From Termitomyces sp. T153 (lineage: Eukaryota; Basidiomycota; Agaricomycetes; Agaricales; Lyophyllaceae): DNA of 64,000 bases. A program made the translations under genes and the position numbers. How positions within the stretch are numbered: the first letter of the stretch is position 1; every line of letters starts with the position of its first letter. Below, piece by piece: positions 21,238 to 32,415 of the stretch. The DNA lies in contig JACKQL020000172.1 of NCBI GenBank assembly GCA_018296165.2, positions 1-64,000 of the forward strand, given 5' to 3'. The notes under the pieces are model-generated. The model saw only the letters and a program-made list of their open reading frames with translations, was not told the origin of the DNA and searched no databases.

Positions 21238-23194
21238 TGGCCACCACTTTTCACTCCCCTATCCTGCTGGATAGCAAATTGGGCGCCGCGTTTCTGGGAA
21301 ATTTGGTAGCCGGGATGTCTGTACTCGTATAGATTTTTCCGATAGCCTTGCTCAATTGACATCAATGATTCCAGTTTCTACGGGATCACATGTGTCCAGG
21401 CGTACATGTACTTTATCAAGAACAGTAGGAAAGATGAACCGTGGTTCAAAGGAATCGTGCGCATTCCAATTGAATCTATGTCTAATGGGTATCGATTGAT
21501 TTGGTATCATAGATCTTTTTTCTCTGGTGAGCACTTTGACGCCCGTTTTCGATTGCATCATCATCGATTGTGCCAACAGGCTTTTAGACACAGTACACCT
21601 TGCATTCATTACGCACGGGTTGTATGTCTACATGGTCTCAAATTTCGGAAACCTTGCTGCCCTTGCCGCACCCCCATGGTTTGTGTCACGCATAATTCAT
21701 GATTGCGACAATACTGAACGAACTCATAATCTCATGCAGGAGCCTCCTTGTACGTCATAGCATCTGATCTCAACGATGATGAGAAACCAACAAAAATCTC
21801 TGTGCAGGCCCAGATCTACGTCACGGTAATAATCATCCCCATTCAGCCGAGAAACAGGAAGACTCACAGAACTTTTCTCCAGTGCATCAGCGACGCGATT
21901 GTCCGATGGTAAACGCGAAGTTTGTTCTCTCCCTCCCTTTCTGACCTCGTACAGCATCTTTGGTCGTCGCGTCTGGCTAAGTATGAGAAAGTACTTCTTT
22001 ACCTGTACCCTCGCTGACGTTCTTACCCAACGATAGTGACACGCAGAAACTATTTCCTTGTTATCTGCATCGTAAGCGTCCAGGTGCCAGCATCTGGTAA
22101 AGAATGATCTCATTTCCTTTTAGGCTTTAACTTCAACCTGCACATTCGGTACGTTTGTGGTAGGATATCAATAGATAGAGAACTCGGAAGCTCATCAAAC
22201 GTTAATCAACCGTAGTTACTGGAGTCGGTAAGATTTAATTTCTCTCGTTTTGATGCTATGATTTAACCCCATGTATAGCATTCGCTACACGAGCGTTCGT
22301 CGTTTCCATCTCCCAACCCAACATCGCCTTATATATATGATCACATATAGATTCTCTCTGAAAGAATTCAAACACTTCTCTAAAATATCAGTGAGTCCCA
22401 AAAGCTCTTCCAGTTCCGACATCAAGATCCTAACTAATCTCAGTACTTCCTTTACACTTCTCTGGGAAGCGGTGTTGCAGCTGATCTTCTGATCGCTGGA
22501 TCTCTATGCTTCAGTCTCTCCCAGCGCAAGACGGGATTCAAGAAGTACGTACGACCTTCTCCTGTTGATCTTCCTGCACCTACCAACTCCCTTTACTAGG
22601 ACTGATTCTCTAGTGACGGTGCTAATAATGTACACCATCAATACAAGTAAGCAAGGAACAAGGCACGTCTTCATAGGGACTCACTGACCGATGGTTCCAA
22701 CAGGTCTTTTAACAACGTAAGTTCTGCAATCTTTGACGCCGCGCCGAACATCTTCCATCATGCACCCTTAGAATCTGTTCCGCTGCTTGCTTCATCACCT
22801 ACACCATATGGCCGAACGAGTTCACATTTATCGGGATATACTTCTCGCTCAGTAAACGTGAGTTTATCTTCATCCATCTCTATCTTTGGCAAGATTCTGA
22901 CTTTTTCGGCATATCAGTGTTCCTTAACAGTCTGCTAGCAACGCTCAATGGCCGCGACTCACTATCAGGGAAGCTCGGCGGCGTCTCAAACGTCTCTCAG
23001 CTATCTAATATGGACAGCGATTTCTCGTTCAAACCATCGCAGAGCAGACGAGGGCCTGTAAGTCTCATCCGTTTTGATCCTACTACGTCTTTTGTCTAAT
23101 GGTGCTCTGATTTTAGTCTGTCCTCGTCAGCATTGACCGACAAGTTGTCAAAGACTACGAGATGGAATCAACCCACAAAGGGCTGGCTATTTGA
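21238..23194 (+). CDS. DUF6534-family multi-pass membrane protein
   Basis: Many small exons follow the order of the Agaricomycete DUF6534 family. Exon 1 from ATG 21238 is MATTFHSPILLDSKLGAAFL followed by a first membrane segment. Then come FYGITCVQAYMYFIKN, the conserved RLLDTVHLAFITHGLYVYMV with NFGNLAAL, AIVRCIFGRRVWLS, RNYFLVICIVSVQ, SGVAADLLIAGSLCFSLSQR, RTDSLVTVLIMYTINTSLLT, ICSAACFITYTIWPNEFTFI and FLNSLLATLNGRDSLSG. The end is VVKDYEMESTHKGLAI, stop 23192-23194. Six or seven membrane helices and a short cytoplasmic tail result. The function is unknown; the topology recalls receptors. Introns are typically 45-60 nt; every exon I could phase joins without a stop, so the gene appears intact. 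Confidence 0.8.
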
Positions 23195-23415
23195 GCCTGC
23201 TCACCGTCGGTTGGCATATCGTCTTGTTTTTTTATGTATTCGATTGTTATTGTAGTTTGGGCACGCTGGGCTTGTAATCTCAATTTATCATCGATTGTAA
23301 AACTTCCTTGAAGTCGCTGAAGTGGCTGCCAAAAGCGTACCACGTGACCGTGAGTTTGTTTCTTAAGGTTTATTTGCGCATATTGACGAGTATTTTCTGC
23401 TTGATACCAAATCGG

Positions 23416-25574
23416 ATGCTTGATCGATTTTTTCAAGCCCCCGCTGGGTTCGCTCGGATATTCTACTGTCCACGAGCACACGTCCACCACTATCTAGCAC
23501 CATCCAGAACAAGATCGTTCTCTGCATCCCCTGCTCGTGTAGCAAAGAAGAAAATGCCCCCTAAGAAAGCCGCAGCACCCGAGAAGAAGGTTCTTCTCGG
23601 TCGACCAAGTAACAATCTCAAGATTGGCATCGTAGGTTTGTTCTCGTGGAATGATAAAATCTACATTGGTTCATTATGATGCGATGTAGGTGTTCCCAAC
23701 GTCGGAAAGTCCTCTTTCTTCAATGCCCTCTCCGAAACCGGTATGTGATCCATTATCGATCTATTAACTATGTAATTTATCGTCATGTCTATAGACCTAG
23801 GGAAAGCCGCCAACTTTCCTTATGCCACCATAAACCCCGAAGAAGCGCGTATTCCAGTCCCGGACGCGCGGTTCGAGTGGCTATGCGAGACATATAAGCC
23901 AGTCTCACGCGTCCCTGCATTCCTCACTTGTATTGATATCGCCGGCCTCACAGCTGTAAGTTGCCGGTTGAATTCACGTCGTCACATCTTCTCATCCTAT
24001 ATATAGGGTGCCTCCACTGGTGCCGGTCTCGGGAATGCTTTCTTGTCGCACGTCCGTGCCGTCGATGGTATCTTCCAGGTAATTCGTGCCTTTGATGATG
24101 CTGAAGTCATCCACGTCGAGGGTGACGTTGATCCTGTCCGCGACATGGAAATCATTCAGACGGAGCTCAGGCTGAAAGATATTGAATGGGTAGAAAAACA
24201 TCTCGATGGCTTGAAGCGCGGTGGCCGTGCTCTAGGCAACTCGAGTCTTGCCGACAAGGCCAAAAAGGAAGAGATCGTAAGTCGACGCTTATGTCTCTGA
24301 TAATGAGAGATCTTGACCTCAGTCACAAGGCCACAGTAGAAAAAATTCAAAAGGTTCTCACCGTTGATAACAAGGATGTTCGCAAGGCGGAATGGACTAA
24401 TAAAGAGGTGTGCATCTTGTTTCACTTCCCATCCTTTTTTTCTGCTTTTCATATGATGAAAAAGAGTGTATTGCTCGAATAACCCAGCTCGTCGAGGAGG
24501 GAGTAACGCCCCAATATTCCTATGAGATATTTTTTTTTGCTGACTATCATTCAACCTGTCCATTTCATATCGTCATCAAACCCTTACTAACGACACTTCT
24601 TTTTCACAGGTAAATTGTTTCCGACTTTTCCAATACACAATCCCACTTTTCTTGAATGACGATAAAGAGCTCGTAGCTCGATAACCCAGCTCGTCGAGGC
24701 GGGAGTAACGCCCCATAATGCCTCTGAGAACAATCGTTTATCTGATTCCTTTCTCTATTCGTCCCATCGCTCTTCTGACTCCCTTTGTATCATACCAACT
24801 CCTACTCACCATCCCCTTTCAGATTGAAGTTGTCAACGGCCTCACCCTCCTCACCGCCAAACCCATCACCTACCTCGTCAACCTCAGCGAACGTGATTAC
24901 ATCCGCAAAAAGAACAAATGGTACATCCATTCGTCTTCATATCATACCATGCCTGATCTCCTGTGCGCAGGCTTCCGAAGATCAAAGCCTGGATCGACGC
25001 CAACAATCCCGGCGACCCATTGATCCCCTTCTCCGTTGCGCTCGAGGAGCGCCTCGTGACAATGTCACCCGAGGAGAAGAAGGAAGAAGAGACCAAGATC
25101 GGCGCCACCAGTGCCCTCGGCAAAATCACTCAAGCTGGATACAGCAGTCTCGATGTTCGTCTCTATCATTGTCATTGGCTCGATTAACCAACGGTTGCCC
25201 ATCAGCTCATTCGCTACTTCACATGCGGTCCTGACGAAGTTCGCGCTTGGACGATCAGGCGGGGGACGAAGGCCCCGCAGGCCGCCGGTGTCATCCAGTA
25301 CGTCTCATGTATCAAGTGCAGTACGAGAGTCGCTAATACGCTGTATAGCTCGGACTTCGAGAACAAGTTCGTATGTGGTGAAATCATGTCTTACGACGAC
25401 CTCAAGGAGCACGGCTCGGAAGCTGCCGTCAAAGCTGCTGGTAAGCTAAGGCAGCAAGGCAAGCCTTATGAGAGTATGTTATCATTTTCTTTGACATTCA
25501 TGTTGTGTGTACTAAATCAATGTGTCTTCGCAGTGATCGATGGTGATATTGCGTATTGGAAAGCGGGTAATTAG
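23416..25574 (+). CDS. OLA1: Obg-like ATPase 1 (OLA1/YchF), with possible mitochondrial leader
   Basis: Canonical start ATG 23554 ([12 protein letters not shown]), stop TAG 25572-25574, about 390 residues in several exons. Visible signatures: P-loop GVPNVGKSS; switch region with [16 protein letters not shown]3 DIAGLTAGAS; and NLSE in place of the NKxD guanine motif, which makes this family ATP-preferring. A coiled-coil region is followed by a C-terminal TGS domain ([20 protein letters not shown], ending [11 protein letters not shown]). The protein binds ribosomes and acts in translation and stress control. The frame stays open upstream to ATG 23416, adding 46 Arg-rich residues (see findings). 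One intron, 24408-24822, is unusually long and internally duplicated. Confidence 0.92.
24408..24822 (+). repeat. Tandemly duplicated intron within OLA1
   Basis: Homology of the flanking exons (ending WTNKE, resuming [14 protein letters not shown]) places a single 415-nt intron here. It consists of two units, 24408-24609 and 24610-24822. Each begins with GT, ends with a pyrimidine tract and AG, and contains a near-identical block (aacccagctcgtcgagg then gggagtaacgcccca at about 24481-24512 and 24684-24715). The unit junction reads ttttcacag|gtaaatt. Confidence 0.75.
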
Positions 25575-26215
25575 AGGCTCCGCTTGCATAATATGTATGA
25601 GTGAAGAAGTAAGGAATACTGTAGTATACATGTATGAGTAGGAGCCAGAAATCACAACTACTGATTTGATCCACTCGAACTTCATTCTTTCTCAAGCGCC
25701 ACCGATTCCAGACAATTTCACAACGACCCCTCAGCTGATTTGATTCATTTGAACTTCATTCTCCCTATTCTAGTGGCGACAAGCGCCATCCATTGAATCA
25801 CTTTAACAATGCATGTATTAGTAGACTAGCTTTAACAGTGACCCATGATTTAGCAGATTGTCCTCATGGCAGCAAACACTTGGCTGTTGTTCTTGAAATC
25901 AAGCCAGAGAGGAATGGAAGGTTCTTTAGGGTTGCCGACTGTACCGTATACAGTAAGTATATGTCTGTATAGATATGGGTGGATTATGGGTCAGAACTGT
26001 ACCGTCAGCCGTTCCATAAAGTACATTCTAATACAGCACAGTATGCTAGACAGCCATATTACAGGTACAACTTCTGCAACAAATGTAAAATCCTTTTTCT
26101 TGGTCTACATGCTTGGATTGGGGCTGATGACTGAAATTGAGTTGATTGCTTGGAGAGAGTCCTGGAGGCATACAGTTATTATGCTTTGTCTGCCTTAAGT
26201 ATTTAGAGTTGCTTG
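25575..26215. other. Intergenic, between OLA1 and the retrotransposon block
   Basis: No gene seen. Two similar stretches, tgatttgatccactcgaact (about 25662) and tgatttgattcatttgaact (about 25736), form a short diverged tandem duplication just downstream of OLA1. The right edge is the target site of the outer Copia element. Confidence 0.45.
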
Positions 26216-26220
26216 ATTGT
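26216..26220. repeat. Target-site duplication attgt, left copy (outer Copia)
   Basis: attgt directly precedes the left-most LTR and recurs at 38441-38445 directly after the right-most LTR. Confidence 0.85.
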
Positions 26221-26523
26221 TGCCGGCCTCGCACTGTGAACCGATCTAGTGACTAGTGACGGAAAAAGAAGACAATCCCTCAGAGCCGTCCACAAGATGG
26301 AGGAAACAACTAATATTGACGCGTACCTAGTGACGGAAAAAGAAGACAACTAAGTAGTACGCGTCAGTAAGTAAGTATAGTAGTGAAAAGAAAACACTTA
26401 CTCCCTCAGAGCCGTCCACAAGATGGAGGAAACAACTGAGGGAGTAGTGTGACAGAGACACGAAGTGTAACACTAATAACACGTGATCGAGTAGGAGCTG
26501 ACTATTGACCTATAGGGCTAACA
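26221..26523 (-). repeat. 3' LTR of outer Copia element
   Basis: Pairs with 38138-38440; both carry the variant text ctgtgaaccgatctagtgac, unlike the inner pair. It contains a 36-base sequence twice (26276-26311, 26402-26437) and a perfect 11-bp inverted repeat, tactccctcag (26399-26409) and ctgagggagta (26436-26446). Confidence 0.9.
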
Positions 26524-26605
26524 CAACCCCATCAGCGACGAAGAGAGTACGTGTGAATAAGGAAATCATAAACGAGAAACGAGTCCAAGTGCAGGTACGA
26601 ACTTG
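26524..26605 (-). other. 3' internal segment of outer Copia, cut off by the inner insertion
   Basis: These 82 bases are near-identical to 26905-26986 of the inner element, the stretch between the end of pol and the 3' LTR. It ends with acttg, the left copy of the inner target duplication. Confidence 0.88.
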
Positions 26606-26904
26606 TGCCGGCCTGGCACTGAAAAACCGATCTAGTGACGACAAAAGAATGTAATCCCTCAGAGTCGTCCACAAGATGGAGGAAACAACTGAGATTAACG
26701 CGTACCTAGTGATGACAAAAGAATGTAACTAAGTAGAACACGTTAGTAGAACTAAGTATAGTAGCAAAAGAATAACACTTACTCCCTCAGAGTCGTCCAC
26801 AAGATGGAGGAAACAACTGAGGGAGTAGTGTGACACAAGCGCGAAGCGTAACACTGATAACACGTGATCGAGTAGAAGCTGACTATTGACCTATAGGGCT
26901 AACA
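26606..26904 (-). repeat. 3' LTR of inner Copia element
   Basis: TG...CA termini on the plus strand (tgccggcctgg to gggctaaca). It lies directly beside the pol end of the inner element through an 82-base spacer. Confidence 0.9.
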
Positions 26905-26946
26905 CAACCCCATCAGCGACGTAGAGAGTACGTGTGAGAAAAGAAA

Positions 26947-29900
26947 TCATGAACGAGAAACAAGTCCAAGTGCGGGTACGAATTTGTAGTGTAGAGCTTT
27001 CGGTAGAGCCTTTGTCAAGATATCAGCGATCATGTCAGAAGTTGAGATCCATGAAGCCGAGAAGGAACCAGTCTTTAATTGATCACGTATAAAGTGATAG
27101 CGTATATCTATATGTTTTGACCTTGATGTCGTCGACTCTGAATTCGCAATGTCGAGAGCACTTTTGTTATCACAGAAAATCTGTAGAGGTCGAGGAACAG
27201 GAAGATCGAGGGATGTAAGTAGAAACCTGATAGAAATGGCTTCACGAATTGCATGGGATAAGGCCATATATTCTGCCTCCGTTGACGATAAAGCAACTGT
27301 TTTCTGTTTCGTTGAAGACCAAGACACCAGACTTGAGTAGAGGAAGAAAGCATATCCTGAAACACTTCGTCGAGTATTCGCATCCGAAGCCCAATTGGCA
27401 TCGACAACCCCAAAATCTGCTGGAAGGATTAATCTTGTAGGCGGATCCGGCAATGGATGTGTGAAGTTATATTCCAAGGCATAATCTTGTGTCCCAGATA
27501 TGTATCGTAATACACGTTTTGCCACAAGTAGATGAGCTCAAGTCAGGTTGGAATTATATTGCCCTAGTGACATCGCCGTGAAAGCTAGATCTGGTCATGT
27601 ACAGAGACTGAGGTACAAGATTGATCCAACCAAGCATTGATAGTGAACGGTAATCTCTTCGTCAGGTACATCGGGTATTGAGTTAGGAGGAGGATCAGGT
27701 AGATCATGTATATTTCCATGAAGCGGGAGTGAGAGAGGTGAGGCATCAAGCAGTTTGTATGTGCTGAGTAGATCCAAAACAAAACCTTTCTGCGATAACC
27801 ACAGTTTTCTGTTCACTCAATCCCGGTCAACTCGAATTCCCAGGTATAGATTGATTGGGCCTGTATCCTTGACTTCAAAGTGTTTGTTGAGCTCAGAAAC
27901 GATCCAATTGTACAAAGGAATCAAATTCGTGGCATTGAGACCGTCGTCGACATGGACGCAAAGTATGATGAGAAGTTTGTTACTGTTTTCCAGCATGGGT
28001 ATTGATGCGTGAGGAGGGGATGTGAATTGACCGAAAAAGACTCCGTGATCCACATTACACCTGGTTAGACCTAAAGCCTCTAGTTTATCACGCAAGATTG
28101 CGTACCATTTGTGAGATGCTTGTTTGAGTCCGTATAGAGCGCGTAAAGCATGGTTTACTTTCTTTGGGTTGGAATCAGGAAAACCAGGTATCTGTTTTAA
28201 ATATATCTCATGCGTTAGAGGGGCATTGAGAAACGCAGTCTTGACATCAAAACAAAAAAGTTCGAGGTCATGTAGTGCAGCGTATGCCAGAGTGATTCGA
28301 ATACTCGTCATTTTGGCGACTGGAGCGTATGTAGATCCATAGTCTTCTGGGCGTTGGCTAAAACCTTGTGCAACTAAACGAGCTTTCTCTTTCCCTGCAA
28401 TTGATGAACCATCTGGATTGTATTTGTGAGCATATACCCATCTTACTCCAATTGCTTTTCGACCTGGTGGGAGATCTGCAGGTGTGAAAACCCTTTGGGC
28501 ACAAAGACTTTCAACTTCACGTTCCATCGCCACTTGCCATATGTGAGCATCACTACGATGTGTTGCTTCGTAGTAGTTTTCTGGCGCTTTGGTAAGATCA
28601 TATTGTCGAGGCATCCAAAAACGAAGGGGGTCAGGTCCATGAGTAACATAAGCTTTATAATCTGAAAGGATAGGTACTTCCAGTGATGTTAAATCATCAA
28701 TAGAATCGGAGAAGTTAGCAGTTGTCATCAAGGCATTTATGTCGAGGATTGCTGATAGTCCTTGATGAGGATTGAGTTGAGATTGGCAATTTGCTCGAAG
28801 ACGTGTGAGTTTTTCATTTCGTTGGGCTATCTCTTCTATGAAAGCTTGGCCTGCAGGTGTGTGTTTTATCATTTGTTTAGGTCAAGAGTGATTTGATTCT
28901 GATGACTGTTGAGATTCAATATGTTGGTCAGAATGTGGTATTGTGGGGGATACAGATTGAGAATGGATGGGAAGGGATGATTCGAGTAATGTATCTTGTG
29001 GATTTGAGGTGCAATTCAGAGATTGAGATCATGTTCGAGATGATGAAGTTTTCAGGCGACCACAGATATTTTCGTTGAATATGACATCTCTTGAAAAGAA
29101 GTATCAACCATTCATATCACAAACATGCCAGCCTATTTGATCTTCATCATATCCTACAAATATTGCTTCAAATCTACGTGCGTCTCCTTTTCGGCGAGTT
29201 TCTTTAGGATGCAGGACAAAACACTGGCAACCCCATACTCGAAGATGTGATAAATCGGGTTTGGAATTTTCCATGACTTCAAATGGTGTTACAAGTGTTG
29301 GTAGGGTAGATGTTGGTAATCGATTTTGAAGATATTGTGCAGTGAGAATTGCGTCACCTAGGAAAGACATGGGTAAGCCCAATTCTGCCATCAACATTTG
29401 AGCTGTATCTTCAATCGTCCTAATATATCTTTCTGCCTTCCCATTTTGTTGGTGGGCGTATGCCGCTGTTGGTTGTACAATAATGCCTCGTTCATTGAGA
29501 AAATCCCGTAGGCTACCCTGAATGAATTCCTTTGCACCATTGCAACGTACTGCTCGAACTTTATTTCCCAACTTAAGTTCCCATTGAGCCGTTGTTGATT
29601 TGAAATGATCACAGGCCTGATCCCGCGTGGTGAGCAACACAGTACTCCCTAGATTAGAGAAGTCGTCTAGAATGGAGTGGAAATGGTGTGAATGTCCATT
29701 TGCAAATCGTACCAGAAATGGACCACAGGAGTCCATGTGCAGTAATTCGCATATGTCATTTGCACAACAACCAAAATTGTCATAAGGGCAAGCTGGTTGT
29801 TTACCAAGAATACAGGGAATGCAATGATCATCTTCTATACGACCAATGTATTCAACCCCAGATGCATAGTTCTTAGTCAGAACTGCGCAAGTTGTATCTT

Positions 29901-32250
29901 GACTAGGATGACCGAATCGACGATGCCATAGAGTAGCTGAGATTGGGACTCTTGGGAATGATGTCTGTGGCGTTTTGAGGGCAGGAAAAGCTACAGAGTT
30001 GTCATGGACTGGTAATACAAAATTGCAGTATAAGAATGAGAGTTTATTGTGGATCGTTGCTTGAATAGCTTTGCCTTGGAGTTTGCAAAAAGATGATGGA
30101 AAGAAAATTGATGTGGCTTCATGTTCAAAAAGAAGAGTCAGGTTGTTCTTGACCATGGTCCCAACTGACAATAAGTTGATTGGAATATCTGGGGCATGAA
30201 GACAGTCCGGCAGTTTGAGTATTACGTTCTTTCCATTGACATGAGCTTGAGAACAAACTTCACCCTGAGCAAGAGTTGTTAATATTCCACAGTTCGCTGT
30301 CCCGACTGGAGATGCAAGGCTAGGATCATACGACCAGAAATACTTTCGATCTTTGATTAGGTGAGTCGTACAACCCGAGTCAAGGATAGAGTTGAATTTC
30401 AATGAAATGTCAGCAACGAGCGCAGAATCCGCTGAACTCAAGAAGGCTTGGTAGGGAGGCAACGGAGACTTATCAGGCTCAGAGGAATAAGCTGACACAA
30501 TGATATCATTGTCCTCTTCAACAATAGTAGGTATTACATCTCGATTGTCGTCAGGTATAAATGAAGGTGGAGCAGGAATAGGTTCAGTGATAGGTTCCTG
30601 TACGGCAACATTTGCTTTTGGTCTGAAGTTAGAGTCTTTTGCATGTTCGTTATTAGATCCACAATGAGCAGGTTGATCATTCGACATCTCGGTATTCGGA
30701 TTCAAGGTATTTGGTGACGTGTGGGTAACTGGATTGCGATTCGATGATTTGTTGTTTCGATGTTGGTTGTTGCAGCACTTAACCTCAATATCAATATCGA
30801 GAATCCGATCTGCAAGCACATCAAAAGTGAATGTGCCTTGAGGTCCAACCTCCCATGATCGACGAACTTCCTCCCTGATCGGAGCATAAGCCTGCAGGGG
30901 GGGAATTCCATCCATGAACCCTTGAATCTTGTCATGAGGAGAGAAATCCCATTCAGTGCGGTCTAGTTGATTCACTACAGTACGCCATGCTTGAACGTAT
31001 GCAGGAATAGCAGTCGGAATGCATTGGAGACGAGTGACAGAGTCTTTAAGCGCTTTGGCAGATGAAGCGCTCCCAACACTGTAACGGCAACATAGACAAG
31101 CTAGAATATCCCGAGCTGTGTGAGTAGGAAAATTGTGTGGTCCACTACGCGCAGGAGGAAGGCTGCCAAGAATCTCCGTTGACAGTTTACCTGTCAATAC
31201 ATGCGAGCATATCCCATCTTTGCGCCAAAAAGTTTGATATTCGCGTTCCTCGTCCAATGTATTGTGTGGAGGGTAGGGTGGAGGGACCACGATTATACAA
31301 GTTGCGTCGAATGGCGTTCCCGGTGGAGGAATAGGACAAATGTGCCCTACCAGGCCCAGATGCTCAATGAGCATCATGACATGAGTATATCAAGAACCCC
31401 AATCCGATGACCCAGTAAGACAAGGTATGGAAGAAAGAGGAGGTAATTTATTACTGTCAGAAGAAATATCTGGTACAGTATGTTGGGGGGGTGGTTGAAA
31501 ATGCAAAGGTTGAAACTGATACTCTGGTAATGGTGAACGAGGAATGAACTGTGGTGCATTTGGAAAAATAAAATTCTGCAGGGGAGGTGCCGGAGCATGT
31601 AACGGCGAAGGTGGTAAACAGGGAGGTGGGGCCACTGGTTGCAGACCAGGAAAATGACCATATGGAAAAGGGGGGGTATGCACCACTGGTGGAATAGGTT
31701 GAGCTAAAGGTACAGAAGGAGGACGAGAAAGATTATGATGTAAAGGTGACATAGGAGGAGTGAAAGGAGAACAAGGTAATTCAACCAGTGCCAAAGGCGC
31801 ACGCAAAGAATGAGGAGTATGAAAAATGTCATGTTGAGGGAGAACAAAAGTATAAGCTGGTCGAATCGGTACGGTATCAGGACAAAGAGGAACCAAGGGA
31901 GGACGAATGTTTGGATGAATGGGGAAAGGAGCAACTAAAGGATTTGGATGCGGCAAAATGGGATTGATATTTGTCGGAGTTGGCATGTCTAAAGGAGCAG
32001 AGGAAAAATTATTCGATAAAGAGGAAGGTATATGCGGACAAGAACGATGTGTAGGCTTGGGAAAACGATTATATGCACCTGAAACTAAGGTGGAATTTGT
32101 ATTCGAAGAAGAAGGAAAAAGATGGGGGGGAGGGTCATGGCAAGGGAAAGAGGTTCTGGTGGCGTTACCCTGCATATTGACCCAAGAGCCCGGGCCCGGT
32201 GCCGGAGCTGTAAGATGAGGAGACTGAGATGGCAGAAGGAACGGATCCAT
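26947..32250 (-). pseudogene. Inner Copia gag-pol polyprotein, few stops
   Basis: Order of domains on the minus strand: Pro-rich gag extension from ATG 32250 (MDPFLLPSQSPHL) and a UBN2-like gag core (31370-30750); aspartic protease SILDSGCTTHLIKDRKYFW (about 30390); GAG-pre-integrase zinc region TLWHRRFGHP...CIPCILGKQ; integrase core LLHMDSCGPF and QQNGKAERYIRTIED (29750-29400); reverse transcriptase KAIGVRWVYAHKYNPDG with HVDD as the YxDD box (28480-27900); RNase H ending at 26947 (SSTEAEYMALSHA, DNKSALDIAN). Breaks: TGA at 31390 where the outer copy has TGG, TGA at 29104, further stops between 29104 and 28872, a stop at 27817 and one near 27540. I see no CCHC zinc knuckle in gag. Confidence 0.88.
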
Positions 32251-32401
32251 GGAATACGCCCAGAGACCACTAAGACAGAGGGATCAAGTGTTATGATCAC
32301 GACTGATCGATTGTATAAAACGGATGCAAAGAGTGAATAATAACCCAAGAGCTAGTGGTGAGTTGTTCCAACGGCTCAGTAGTGGCACGGCAATCCAAAA
32401 A

Positions 32402-32415
32402 GGATGCCCATAACC
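32402..32415 (-). promoter_or_regulatory. Primer-binding site candidate, inner Copia
   Basis: Immediately inside the 5' LTR the minus strand reads GGTTATGGGCATCC. The start GTTATGGGC is complementary to the anticodon-loop region of initiator tRNA-Met, the half-tRNA priming mode known from Drosophila copia. The same 14 bases occur at 38124-38137. Confidence 0.5.

Noticed and set aside
26524..26605. First read as a partial tandem array of Copia elements sharing LTRs
   Set aside because: The LTR variants pair as outer/outer and inner/inner, and acttg flanks the inner copy on both sides, so nested insertion explains it better than unequal recombination.
31390..32250. Pro-rich frame considered as an independent structural gene
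   Set aside because: It continues in frame, past one TGA, into the Copia gag core and matches the uninterrupted stretch of the outer copy at 37,120, so it is the gag N-terminus.
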